A stretch of DNA of 64,000 nucleotides from NCBI GenBank assembly GCA_021904315.1, contig CM038910.1, positions 11,842,001 to 11,906,000 on the forward strand, given 5' to 3'. The notes below the pieces were generated by a model that was not told the origin of the DNA, did not search any database, and saw only the letters and a program-made list of their open reading frames with translations. The position numbers were made by a program, and so were the translations under genes. Source of the stretch: Sphagnum magellanicum. Lineage: Eukaryota > Streptophyta > Sphagnopsida > Sphagnales > Sphagnaceae. This document shows positions 46,190 to 58,130 of the stretch, piece after piece; position 1 is the stretch's first letter; every line of letters begins with the position of its first letter.

Positions 46190-47760
46190 TACATTTCTCA
46201 CATTAAGTGAATAATTGGTGTATATGACGTATATATTGATTATGGTTTTTTCTTCAAAATGTTTTTTTCATGGAACATCATTAACAAGCATCCCAATAAA
46301 GATTTATTTGTGACAAGTTTTCAAAAACTTGTTCAACATTAAAAATTTAACAACAAAACCCCCCCCCCCCCCCCCCCCCCACTTAGTTAGCATGTGGTGA
46401 AATTTTCCTATTTTTTTTTATTCTAAAAAAGTTGGTGAATATTTTCTAAAAAGGGAATTTTTGATAACATATTCTCATTTTACTTTGTTTTGTCACTAGG
46501 ATGCAAAAATTCACTGAAAATTTTGTACTATTAATGTTTGTTGATCATTCTTTTTTCAATTTTATTGTATAACAAATTATATTTATTGGTGACCATCAAC
46601 AAGAATAATTAACCAAATTTGGCTACAAATTAAATATGAAAGTAAAGAATTATTTCTTTTTGTATGTTTGTTATTACATTCTAAAACAAGTTGTAATATC
46701 ATACATACAAAAATAATTGACAAATTAGGGTGATCTTTTCACAATTCTTTGTATCAAAATCACATTTTTTTAATTGAAAAATTGAGAAAGGTCACCAAAA
46801 AAAACCTTTTTGGTTATACCAAACTAGTGTAATATTTCATACCAATAAAACATACTTCATACCATATTGATATGGATTTCTGTCAAATCCAACACTAGTT
46901 AGGATTTAACTAAAAACATCTTTTTAATAATGTTTGTATAAATTAGTGGTGGGTGGTTTTGGGTAAAGGCAAAAAGAACCTATCATGAACCTAGGTCTTC
47001 GTGCAATGACTAGATCCAAAACCTAACCTAAAATCTAGATATTTACAAGATCCAAATTTAAACCAAAGCCTTATAATCATGTTCCACTTTTTCTTTTAGA
47101 TGGCCATGAACAAATGTTTGTTTTCAACAAGGTCCTAGTTCATTTACAAGTTTAAGGTTCTTTTTTGGGTTGCAATACATCATTTTCCATTGCCCTTAAA
47201 CATTTTTCTTTCTTTTTCACCCATTGCTTTCAATCACCCCTAATTTTGTTTCTCATTTTTCACCTCTAACTCCCTTTCCATCACCTTTTCTTTTACTCCC
47301 TCAACTCCATATATCCCCTCTACATTGTCTATTTCATGATTTGTTGCAATGGTTGTTGGAAGTGTTTGTCATCATGGTGGTTGCAATAAGTGTTATCATC
47401 GTTACAATTGATGGTGACATTCATCATCATCATGGTTGTTGGCATTCATTGTCATCATGATGGTTGTTGTAAGGGTTTTTTTCTTGTAACATGTTCTTCA
47501 TCTTTGGAACAAAGTAAATTATTTGTTGATCTTTTCTTTTTTTCTCTTATTGTGTTTATTTTATGTTTTTCAATATTGTGGTTCTTATTGTTGTTGTTGT
47601 TGTTATTTTTTGGTTCTTGTTGATGTTAATTTTTTGGGTTGTCTTTTATGTATTGTTGTATTTTGAGGTTATTTATTTAAAAAATTGCAAGTATTAAAAC
47701 AAGAAAAAAATATACATATGCCATCAATGGCATCCACAAAATGCACTTAAGCCTACAACA
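46190..47760. other. AT-rich region with C22 run, no recognised gene
   Basis: A run of 22 C lies at 46359-46380. Around 46818-46902, CTAGTGT and ACACTAG face each other about 85 bp apart and could be ends of a tiny element. CAT/ATC-rich repeats at 47,390-47,470 give His-rich chance frames. Confidence 0.35.
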
Positions 47761-47764
47761 ATAG

Positions 47765-48020
47765 TTTGTGATGAAAAGGATGCCCTTGAGTTTGCTTTTG
47801 AAATGGAAGTGGAGTGTGGATCACAAAAAAAATCTAATGTTGAAGTACATGTAGCTTGGGAGCTTTTCATTCCGTAGTTCTAAACCAACCAAAATGCATG
47901 GTATCCATCTCATCATCATACATCAAGTTATTGGGCATTTTTTGTTATCGATGATGATGCAATATTAACATCCTATAACCCATGGATGATCCTAACCCAA
48001 GGGAACTGTAAGGGGCTTGT
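47765..48020 (+). pseudogene. Coding-like remnant of unknown family
   Basis: One frame with few interruptions gives EFAFEMEVECGSQKKSNVEV and, after a stop, YWAFFVIDDDAILTSYNPW followed by MILTQGNCKGLV. The SHHHxSSYWAFF part echoes the DNA just upstream of the 28,693 ORF (about 28,650), so both may come from one transposon family. No function is assigned. Confidence 0.3.
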
Positions 48021-49164
48021 GAGGTAAACAAAAAACATTATACAAGTACTTTGCAAAAAATAATCTTTCATGAACATTTACAATAGTATAAAAGATGGGG
48101 GTGGTTTGTTGAACAAGGTGATATAAATTAGAAGTGATGAACAAGCTGGTATAAAGAAAAGGAAAATTGTTTTGACTTTTTAGATCACAAACTTCTTTGG
48201 TATTGGAAAACATTTTTTAAAAAATTTATTGAATATTTTCACTAGTTTAACAATCCTTAAAATAACTTGAAAATGTTTGAAAATAATATATTTTTGGGAA
48301 ATTTTTAGTTTAAATAGTAACATAATAATATAAATGAAATTTTTTTTGGGTCATAAGTTTTTTTTAAAAAATTATTCATACTTATAAATCATGAAATCAA
48401 GAATTTTCTCCCTAAATAATCAATCTTGTTCTTCCATCTCAACATAATTGGTTAACCCATTATTTTCAAATTAAGTTTCATTTAAAGGGCATTATTGGCT
48501 TTTATTGCGTGATTCCACCTTTTGCCATTGTGGCTAATTTCATGAATAATAAATATGAGATCCCACCTTCACAATTATTGCAATTTTTGAGTTGCAAAAT
48601 ACAACAAGTGTAACCATGGAAAACTAAATAAAAGCCTTTTAGATTCTTTTGGATTATTTGATAAGGTAATTACCTACATGAAAATGAAGGCTCTAATTTA
48701 AGTACCTTGATTTTTAACATTGATTTCCATGGTTTTTTGTTCTACCTTTCAATTAACATGCCCATATGTATGGTCATGTTTTGGCCATTCCAAATCAACA
48801 GCGGTAATATTATGCTATTAATGATGCCAAAGTTATGTGTCAATCTTTTAGAAGTGAATTTAAAGGCGACTCAATCAACATGGAAAAATATTATTGCTTT
48901 ATAAAAATATATGAGAAAAGGAAACAAAAGTGGAAATAATTTTGTATAATTGCAAGGCTACCATTTAAGATGTTGAAAACTTCGATGAAAACATCATTTG
49001 TTTCTTGAATCATCTTGTTTGAAAAAATATTTGAATCTCAAGATGTTATTTCCATTTGCTCTGGATGGAAACAAGCTTGATGTTTGTGTTCCAAATTGTA
49101 ATTATATTAATGGTAGATGTTACCCAATGTATGGTAGTGATTAACCGAAACATAATAGGCCAGG
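48021..49164. other. AT-rich region without recognised gene
   Basis: No motif or bounded repeat was seen; homopolymer T and A tracts dominate. Confidence 0.35.
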
Positions 49165-49786
49165 GTGAAAGCATGAATAGGGGGATTGTTTGGATTGTCC
49201 CATTTGTAATTATTTTAGATTACATACAAATGTAAAATTTAAAGCCATATTCAAAATTAACATTATCAATTTTTTAATTATTCATGTTGTCATAGACTTT
49301 AATGGGAATCATCATAAAAGATTTGGATGCATTCTAAGAAGATTATGGACTCGTAATGTACTTTTGAAATGACAACATTACACGTATCACACAAAGAAAA
49401 TGAAAAATGTGGACTTGAAAAATACATCAAAGTATTGTCAAAATGAAAATTAAAAAATAAAATGAAAAATTGATTGATGAAGTGCAGTGAAGTTTTCTCA
49501 ATGTATATATTTTAAATTTTAAAAATTTTTAAATGACATGATTGTTATAAATTTTATATTTGGGAATCCATTTCACATTTTAAAATTTTAATTTTTTGCA
49601 TTAATTTTTTGATCAATCACATGTTTAGGGATATTCATAGGTTGGTTTATTAATATTTATGAATAAAAACATAAGGGATAATTATAAGATTTATGATTTG
49701 ATAATTGTTAAAATTGTAAAAAAATCATAAGTGTTAGATTATGGACTCTCAAATGACACTTTTGAAACACCTAACCATGCTTTCAC
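49165..49786. mobile_element. Family D element, uninterrupted copy (622 bp, TIR GTGAAAGCATG)
   Basis: Starts GTGAAAGCATGAATAGGGG and ends with the inverse of GTGAAAGCATGGTTAGGTG, inverted repeats of 19 bp with three or four mismatches. A second, diverged copy lies at 58131-59508 with the same ends and interior (for example AAATTTAAAGCCATATTCAA and TCACATGTTTAGGGATATTC). No target duplication is recognisable. Non-coding. Confidence 0.65.
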
Positions 49787-50399
49787 ATGTTAGGAGAATG
49801 GTAAGGATTAACCAAGGCAGTGAAGGAGTTGGATAGGATTAAGACTATTGAATAATTTAATTTTAAATTATTTTTGGAGGAAAGTGATTTAGGATGAGGT
49901 TTTGGAAATTGTTGGAATTTAGGATGGTTGTTTTTTTACACATAGAATTAGGGAGAGATTTGTTGGAGTTAGATAAAAACACACATTTTTGAGTTCATAG
50001 TTTTGTTGGTATTAAAAAACCATAGATTTTTCATGTTTCAATTGTGATTTCTATCTTCTAAAACTATCGATTGTTGATATGCTCAATTTTGAGTATAGAT
50101 AAGTGTAGATTTGATGAAAAAACATGGGTTTTTGTTCTATATATGTTGTGTTTTGAGTTTCTAATAAATCTAATTGTATTTTGACCATAGATTCCATTTA
50201 AGTAGGGAAATAAAACTGAGTAGAAGAAACAATAGTTGTAAGGAAAATTTTGTGTAAAAATAATCCATCAAAATTGTTTGCATAATGAAACCGTAGATTT
50301 TAAATGTTGAAATGGAATATTGAATGAAATTTTGTATTGTTTTAAATAAGCAATGAACAATACTAGGATAAAATATGTGTTTACCAGTAGGCTAGTGTT
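49787..50399. other. AT-rich region without recognised gene
   Basis: No coding motif or repeat boundary was seen in this 600-bp stretch. Confidence 0.35.
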
Positions 50400-51240
50400 A
50401 TTGTTCAAGTCATCACAAATATGTTGTGTCACAATTTTAATCTTGGGTTTGCAACCAAGGTTAAAACATGATAAAGGATTTGGGTTGCAAAATTGTCCTA
50501 GGATTCAAGCACATTTTCACAAGTGTGAAAAAGTGCAAAACAATGAGTCCCAACACTCCCGAGTGGATTTCCCATTTGGGATATAAATGTCATGGAATGT
50601 CATGTAATTAATTTAAAAGCAAGGTTAGGGGAATCAAAACTTATCCAAATTGAGTTTTCTTTAGACCTTTGGAAAGGCTTTGAAGAGTAGATATTTAAAG
50701 TGGGATTTTATTTTCCATTTGGTGATCCAATACATGAGTTATGCTCAATTAAATTGTAAGGAATAAAATTGGCAATTCAATTTTTGATCACAAATATAAT
50801 CAACAAAAGGGTCAAATCACCTTTGACTATAATGTGATATGCCATCGGAAAGGTTTTTCAAGGAAACTTTTGGTATTGAAAGCTCCTGAACTAGAGTCCA
50901 TATGCAAGAATTATGAACTTAGAAAATAGGAAAATTCATAACTTGAAAATTTTGGGAGTTGCAAAGATTTATGTGCATTGTTTCACTGTAATCTTCACCA
51001 CCATTTACAAAATATACAATAGATGGAAAAATGTGATGAATCATCCTAAGTATGGGTTGAGTCATGTGAATGTGTTTATCATGATTTCATCTATGCACTA
51101 TTTGGGTTCAAATTTGCATTCACTACCTTCTTTCATGGTTTGTGCAAATTGATTTCACCTTGAATTCATTTTACTAGGTTCATCATAATCTCATCCCAAA
51201 ACACCCATGAATCTTTTCTTTGTCGGAAATACTTTTAGTT
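50400..51240 (+). repeat. Dispersed repeat family B, copy 2
   Basis: Same block order as copy 1, extending further 3' through TTTGCATTCACTACCTTCTTTC, TTTGTGCA and AACACCCATG-type blocks that are also in copy 3. Copies 2 and 3 are in the same orientation about 1.77 kb apart with about 930 bp between them, so they could be the two LTRs of a small non-autonomous element; divergence is high. Confidence 0.55.
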
Positions 51241-52169
51241 TGTGCATACTATTGTTAGTTAATGTGGCTAGGATTTAAGTTCTAAATGAACCATTAATTT
51301 GGAATCATATAGGAGTTCAAATTGAAAATGATGACACAATTTTTCAACGTTCTAATTCCATTCTTAGCATTTATATTAGTTTACAATTAGCTCCAAGTCC
51401 ATAATATGTTTGTAATCATATTCAACCTTTATTTCAAAAGGATGAAGATTATACAAGATTTCATGGGCATTTCACCCCATTCAAATTGTTCTTGAATCCC
51501 TTTTCATTTGAACATTAATAAGGGACTAATAAAGTTAGTGACAATTGAAAATGATTATTTATTTTCTAAGTAGATTAAGTTTCAAGTTTTAACATTGGCA
51601 TTTGTAAAATCACATATTATAGTAGAATGAATTTTTGATGTTAGGGATGTCATCTTAATCTATAATGGTCTAGATTGGGGATTGAAAATATGGATCACCT
51701 CATTTTCATAATTAAAAATTAACCAATTGATGTTCATATGGGGGATGTGATGAACATTTGTAAATTTTCTTAGTCATATGTTAGATTGCAATGTTGGAGG
51801 TGAGGTCCTTTATAATTTTTTATCATGTGTAGGGCTACAAGAAATTAATTTGGTTATGTTTTGTAATCATATGTTGAAACTAAGATCAAATTTCTACTCC
51901 AATTGTTCATGTTTTAGAGTCATATGTTGAAGCCCAATTTAATTGTATGGTGGGTCAATCATGTGTTGATTTGTCCTTCTATCTTGAGGTTAGTTGTCAA
52001 TTTTGTGTGGTTGGATTTATGGTCTTTTAAAGGTGCATAACATTATTTCTATTGTCATTTGTTGTCTAGTCAAACCTTTCAAGTTTTTAAATGTCAAATG
52101 TACTCAAAAGCCCAATTTTTAATAATCATGTTACTTGTGGGAATAGGCATGTAAGTGTTGCAAAGTAGG
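51241..52169. other. Spacer between family B copies 2 and 3
   Basis: No ORF, primer-binding site or polypurine tract could be recognised. It could be the internal part of a non-autonomous LTR element if copies 2 and 3 are LTRs. Confidence 0.3.
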
Positions 52170-53040
52170 CTTTCACCTTGATAGATTTATAGTGTCCCAA
52201 CCCTAGTCTTAGGTTTATGAGTAAGTTTAAGGCATAAAAGGGGAAGTGAGTTGGGAGAATATCTCAAAACTCAAACACGTTTTCACAAATGTGAAAGAGT
52301 TTCAAGAGTTTCAACATTCTTAACTTTTTTTTTCATTATGGGAGGTTGAATCCCAAGGTGTTTTGCATTTTTGGAACAAAAATGAAAATATAAAATAATG
52401 TTTAAAGTAGGTTTTTTTTATAAAAAATTGAAAAGGTTTTGAAATGTAGACATTTAAAAATGGGTTCACATTTTCCATTTAAAGATTTGATGTTCAATTT
52501 AGGGACAAAAAATAGGTTGGACGTCAAATTATTATGAGTAAAAAAATCTTTGATTGGAATGTGTGATCTATCACTAAAAAGTTCTTTCCAAGGAATGTAA
52601 TTTTGTAGTTGAAATGTCTTCAATCAAAACTTGTATGCAAGACTTACGATCCCACAAAATTGCAAGATTCATAACTTGACCCCAAAAAAATAAAATTAAG
52701 ACTCCCAAGTTCAAAAGTTTTGAGATTTTTGTCATTGTGATGCAACCTTTGTTGCTAGTCATAGAATATAGTATAGAGAGATGAATGGTGAACTCTTTGT
52801 CAAGAGTGTTAGTTTAGCTACCCAAGAATGCATGACATTTTTTTTAATCTATGTGGTGATGTGTGTTGTGAGTTGAATTGCTTGTGGTTCATTCATGAAC
52901 TGTTTTGATTTCAATTTGCAATAATTACATTCTTTCTTGATTTGTGCATATTGAATTCAATTTGAACTTTTGCTTGTGAATTCATTTTAATCATATTTCA
53001 AAACTCCCATGCCCCCCTTCTTTATGGTAGCTAAGAAATA
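52170..53040 (+). repeat. Dispersed repeat family B, copy 3
   Basis: Matches copy 2 block by block: AACACGTTTTCACAAATGTGAAA, TTTTCCATTTAAAGATTTG, AACTTGTATGCAAGACTTA, TTGCAAGATTCATAACTTGA, ATTACATTCTTTCTTGATTT and AACTCCCATG. No coding capacity. Confidence 0.55.
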
Positions 53041-53689
53041 CATCTTGAATTTGCATTATATTGCAAATTTTGAAAATTGATTAGTTCTTTACTCCCAATA
53101 TCACTTGACAAATCTAATGGTGTGTCATGTAACATAATTATTTTCAAATTGAAATAAATGCAATGTTTTGAGAACATGTACTTGGCCTTGTGATTCCAAT
53201 GACTAATCTTTTGTTTTGTTTTGACAATCTAATCAATAACCCTAAACCCTAACCCGTCGTCAAAAAAATTAAAACCCTAATACCCAAGAAGCTCCCATAT
53301 TTGAGCAAATGAATATTGACTATAACCAGAGGTTCTGGTATTCTGGTTTCAAAAATCCAGAACCTTACCCAAAGTTCCAGCAAACTTTTTTAGTAAAAAA
53401 TAACTGGAGGTGTAAAAGAACAGAGAACTGCCAAACACTGGTACGGACATTGTGTCCACCCAACAGGAATGAGGTCAGAGGCATTGTGGAGCAACAAAAC
53501 TTTCACATCAGTGGCAACTATGAACCAAAATTACATTGGAGAAAATGCAAACTGCGGTATTGCCGGTCCAAGATCCCCGAGAGTGGCTAGTTGCATTTGA
53601 GACCAAGAAGCAATCATTTGCAGTGTTGCTATGTCCCTCCAGTAAGAAACAAGGTTGGACCACAATCCCAAATCACACACCCCTCAATG
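53041..53689. other. Region without recognised gene
   Basis: CCCTAAACCCTAACCC at about 53242 is a two-unit plant telomere-like word. The 93-codon plus frame at 53309-53590 has several Trp, Arg and Cys residues (NNWRCKRTENCQTL) but no family match that I can name; about 53,300-53,600 has more GC than its surroundings. Confidence 0.3.
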
Positions 53690-54200
53690 TACTTCCATAT
53701 ATATTGCTCATTGTTCATGCCCCTGCCATTAGACTAGGCCAAAAATGGCAAATAATACAGATAGGCAAAAACATTTCTTGTAGCCAATGAGTGAGGCAGC
53801 ATGCACCCAGAGGCCCAGGTTTTTTTTTTCTTTTGCAGGATGGTGGGAGTGTTGGATTTTTGTTTTTCCCCATGATGTTCCCATGAAGTTCCCATTGCAT
53901 TTCTATCAATGGGCTTTCAACATGTTCCTCAAGTTCCCAGTGTGTTCCCACATGCTCTCAATAGCTCCTCACTTTATCCCACACCTTTACCCTAAGTTCT
54001 ACTCTTCCAACCTATATAACCAAGCCTGAGGAGGAGATTACAAGATATCTATTTTGGGAGTGTTCAAAAAGCTTTCATTATCTATTTCAGTGGCCCACCA
54101 ACTATGCCCATTACAAAAGAAAAGAAAAAGAAAGAAAAAAAGCTTGGGGGTTCAGATGACTAATTAATATGAGTCACGATATATTACCATATATACCTAT
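53690..54200 (+). repeat. Dispersed LTR-like repeat family A, copy 3
   Basis: The best-preserved copy: AGGCCAAAAATGGCAAATA, GGCAGCATGCACCC, GTGTTGGATTTTTGTT, CCTAAGTTCTACTCTTCC, CCTATATAACCAAGCC, GAGGAGATTACAAGATATC, TTTTGGGAGTGTTCAAA and TTAATATGAGTCACGATAT. TATATAA (about 54014) followed about 35 bp later by GAGATTAC looks like an LTR promoter and transcription start region. Confidence 0.6.
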
Positions 54201-54399
54201 GTTGGATAAGCCCCTCAGTAATTAACCCACAACATATTGTCTGCAGTTTTAAGGTCATTGGAACTAGCACATCAAAAGTTGTACATATGTTCTTTTCTAG
54301 GGGTCCCTTTAGCTTATGGCCCTTTGGTCTTGACCCGGTGGTTGTGTTTTCCGTCCTTTGCAATAAGATATCCAATGGGTATCATGAGATATGATTTCT

Positions 54400-54975
54400 A
54401 AAAGGGTGACAGTTTTTATGTCATATAAGGCCCATCCCCCTCCCCCTCGTGGGTGGGATTTACAGGCCCACTCTTGGCTCTAACTCGTGGGTCCCTTATT
54501 CTGGTGAAGCCCACCCCCTCAGGCTTTACCCTACACTATACAAAGGAAAGGTACTTCCAGAAAATTGTAAGCATTGAGTTTGTCTATCGTCAAATCTAAC
54601 ATTCCATTGAACCACCAAATATGCAAACATGTAGGCTTGGTGGACGGTGGCAGATTCTCAACTAGAAAATTACGTGGAGTCCCACTAGAGTGAAACACGG
54701 CTGGCTGTGTCTGGCCGCCGCATGCACCGTCAAGCAACTCTGTTCGGGTTTCTACTAGGAACTTACTCAACAGTTTGGGCACAATAAAAGTTATCCGTAA
54801 AGTAATCTGGAGTTGGGCCCACCTCTCATCCCCTGTCTCAGTTTTCATCCCTACTTTAGTGTTGTCCCTAAAGTCTCCAGATAGGGGTCCAACTCGGCAG
54901 AAAACAGGGAAAACCAGGATGCAGTCCCCAACATGGGCACATCAAACTGTTTTTTCTCGCCCAGGGGCTGCCTGC
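54400..54975. other. Moderate-GC, CpG-retaining block
   Basis: Contains several CpGs (CGGCTGGCTGTGTCTGGCCG, GCATGCACCGTC) in otherwise CpG-poor surroundings. A 105-codon minus frame at 54531-54848 shows no family motifs. It may be a recent insertion or part of a former gene. Confidence 0.3.
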
Positions 54976-55515
54976 CTTTTAGACCATTGGCTATTGGCTA
55001 CTAGCTAGGCTATTTGCTATTGACCATTGGCTATTGGCTACTAGCTAGGCTATTTGCTATTGACCATTGGCAATTGCCTACTGGCCATTGAGAATTGGGT
55101 ACTAGTTATGGCCATTGGTTATTGGCTTACTAACATTGGCTTTTGGCTATTGACCTATGGCTATTGGCTATTGGCCATTGGCTAAACTTCTACCAGTTAT
55201 GGCTATCAATTCTTGACCATTGGTTATTGGCTATTGGCGATTGACCATTGGCTAAAATCCTACTAGTTATGGCTATTGACTATTGACCATTGGCTATTGG
55301 CTATTGACCATGGCTATTGGCTACTACCTATGGCTATTGGTCACAACTGCCTATGGATATTGGCTATTGACCATTAGTTAAACTCCTACTAGATATGGTT
55401 ATTGATTATTGACCATTGGCTATTGACCACTGCTAATGGTAGTAAGGTTACTACCTATGGCTATTGGCCATTGGTTATTGGCTACTAACATCAGCTATTA
55501 GCTATTGGTCAAGCT
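54976..55515. repeat. CCAAT-rich minisatellite (GGCTATTGACCATT)n
   Basis: About 540 bp composed almost entirely of 6-7 bp words GGCTATT, GACCATT and GGCTACTA in varying order. The first two higher-order units (about 54984-55023 and 55024-55063) are the same 40-bp sequence repeated perfectly. The minus strand consequently has dozens of CCAAT pentamers. Later units degenerate with TACTAGTTATGGCTATTG blocks. No ORF is meaningful. Confidence 0.85.
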
Positions 55516-55675
55516 AAGGTTTTAAATGGGTAACATGGATGCAAATGAATATCAATCCATGCTTAGAAAACTAGTTTTAGGGTTTTGTCTAAACTAGTTA
55601 AAATGTAATATTCATAAATGTAGTTTATAATTTGAGACTAAAGATGTCTTGTTCATATGAAACTCACTCCACATT

Positions 55676-56407
55676 TTGTTTTCTAGCAATCATTCCTCTT
55701 TTAACATCGATCATTTCACCTCTACCTCAAGTAATGAAGAAATATTGGAGGATATGGATGAAAATGATACACCATATCTTTTTAAATCCTTGACCAATTT
55801 TATCTTGGTGAAGTTCGATGAATTGGCAACTCTAATGGTCCCGACAATCTTGGCGCATGCACGATCCACAAGTGAAGCTTTAATTTCATCTTGAAGGTTT
55901 GATTTTTTTTTAATTAAGAATTTTTTTTCATTTAACCTTTAGGGTTATAAGCTTTTAAGGTATGTTTTTACGGTTAACATTTGGAATTAAGGTTTAATTT
56001 TTTAGTTGGTGGCAAATTGTTCATTAGGGTTTTGGGTCTAAGGGTATTTAGGATCTGTTTTTAAAGTTAAGGTTTTGAATTTAGGTCTAATGTGTTATTT
56101 GTTGGCAAATTGTTCATTGGGGTATTGATTTTAAGGGCTTTTAAAGTCTATTTTGGGGTTAAGGTTAGGGATTTCAACACTAATTTTTTTGTCTTGCATG
56201 AAATTAGGTGAAATATCAGTTGTATCAAGCAAACCATCCAAGTTGACACATGAACAACATTTCCTTAATTTCATTCTCTACATGAAGCATAATAATATCA
56301 ATAAGTATGATGCATTCATGTGGAATTGGTCTAAATCCACATTTTCTGATGATGCATTATTCATTGCATCAACAATGCAATTAGTAATGAGATCTAGTGG
56401 CCCATAG
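55676..56407 (+). pseudogene. PIF/Harbinger-type transposase, N-terminal fragment
   Basis: Two exon-like segments: 55676-55894 (FDELATLMVPTILAHARSTS) and about 56208-56407 (SKLTHEQHFLNFILYMKHNN, then DAFMWNWSKSTFSDDALFIA). Together they match the start of plant DDE_Tnp_4/Harbinger nucleases, where a 'PSKLT-EQ-LLNFILYMKHDN' segment precedes the DDE core. The ~310 bp between has an acceptor-like ATATCAG before the second segment, but a stop ends the first, so the junction is uncertain. The catalytic DDE core is missing: repeat sequence begins at about 56,410. Non-functional. Confidence 0.55.
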
Positions 56408-56879
56408 GCACCAAAATGACCAAGTTGTTGCTATAAGATTTGGTAATTTGTGGCCAATACCATATCTAGAAGATAGACCTAAAAAGTTACAGCACCATGG
56501 TTGGTGCCTGAAAGTTTTTAAGAAAATTGCTTCATGACAAGATCATAATTTGTAAAGTTAAATTGAATAACGCAAATGGGTACTAGTTAAGGTTTAATGA
56601 TTGTCAAACTAGAATGGAAATGAAAAAGTTGAAGGCTTCAATAAAATTAAAAATGAACTATAAGACCAAAATGACCAAGTTGCTTCCATAAAATTTGGTA
56701 ATTCATGGCCAAGACCATATATGGGTCAAAACAAGTAACTAGGAATCAAAAAAAGCGTCGGATGTTAGACATAATTAGTCAAAATCAAACATTTCTATTA
56801 TTACCATTTAACACCATAGTATTCATGGCAAGTTAGTCATTTTCCCCTTTTATGAATGTTAAGGAACTTAGAGTAAAAA

Positions 56880-57340
56880 TTCATTCAATCTAATTTGAAA
56901 TTTTGGTTTTAATTCAAGACATTTGAAAATGTACACCTATTGCATCAAATGGAGTCATTTTTGTAAAGGACTATCAAAAGGACTCATATAATATTTAAAA
57001 ATTCATTGAAAAAAAATATAGATGACATCAACATATTAACCACACTCAAAAAACAATCATACTTTTTAAAATGTGAAAATTTAAAACTTTACAAATTCAA
57101 AAAATGTTTCAAAATTGCTTCAAAATTTTAGAGCTTGAAGAGTCCTTTACCACATATAAATGGGATATAATGTACGTGACATATTAAGAAAAATTATAGC
57201 TTAGAGTATAATAAAATTAAAGAATGTGAAAATTTAATTTTTGGCGATTACTTAAAATTTTGATCATTTTTCAAAATGAAACATTAAATATGTGAAATTT
57301 GAACACTCTTAAAAAATCATATTTATTCAATAATGATGAA
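56880..57340 (+). repeat. Dispersed repeat family C, copy 2 (inside the tandem array)
   Basis: Colinear with 33660-34110 (GAAGAGTCCTTTACCACATA, AAATGGGATATAATGTACGT, TAATAAAATTAAAGAATGTG). Its position between array units shows it was inserted into, or captured by, the 280-bp array. Confidence 0.55.
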
Positions 57341-58130
57341 AAAAAGTGTGAGGCATTAGGGAAATTTTAAATATTTAAAAAAACAAGTTATAGAAACTCT
57401 CAATCAAAATTTCATTTGCATGTAAAATGTTTTTTAAAAAAAAACTTGTAGTCCTTTTCCAAAGTAATATTTTTGGGTTTTAGTTATAGGTTTTGACCCA
57501 TTTAGAAGACATATTTAAAAAACTACAACACCATGGTTAACACCATAAAGTTTTAAAGAAAAATACTTCACTACAAATTGATGCATCATGACATGATAAT
57601 GATCTATAAAGTTAAATTGAATAACACAAATGGGTATTAGTTAAGGTTTAGTGATTGTCAAACCAAAATGGAGATGAAGAAGTTGTTGAAGAATGGAATG
57701 AAATTGGAATTGAACTACAACATTAGAATGACCAAACTACACCCATTAGATATGGTAATTCATGGCCAAGACCATATCTAGAAAACAGACTTGAAAAGCT
57801 ACAACACCATGGTTAGCACCTAACAATTTTAAAGAAAATTATTTCATGACAAATTGATGCATCATGACATATTTCTCTTATTACCAACTAGGTCCCAAGT
57901 GCAACCTTGCTGCACACATGGAAGCTTTGAGACTAAAGTCCTAGTTCATCAATGAAATTTGAAATCCCCCTAGGTCCTAAAATTGTTTCAGACATAAAAT
58001 ATAACAATATAATCATGTAGGTATTCAATTCCAACAAAGCTAATCATCACAGCTCAATCCAAATCCTTAAAAATAACCTTCAATCACAACAAAGGGGAAG
58101 GCATACAAGGCTATACAAGGCACATGACAA

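Noticed and set aside
36158..46380. Long C runs at 36158 and 46359 (and G runs at 12256 and 30820) as possible regulatory quadruplex sites
   Set aside because: Homopolymers of this kind are common slippage products and assembly-sensitive; nothing around them suggests function.
46818..46902. Tiny element bounded by CTAGTGT/ACACTAG
   Set aside because: Inverted match is only about 8 bp and no target duplication is visible.
53240..53260. Interstitial telomere repeat CCCTAAACCCTAACCC
   Set aside because: Only about two units; such words are common by chance in plant DNA.
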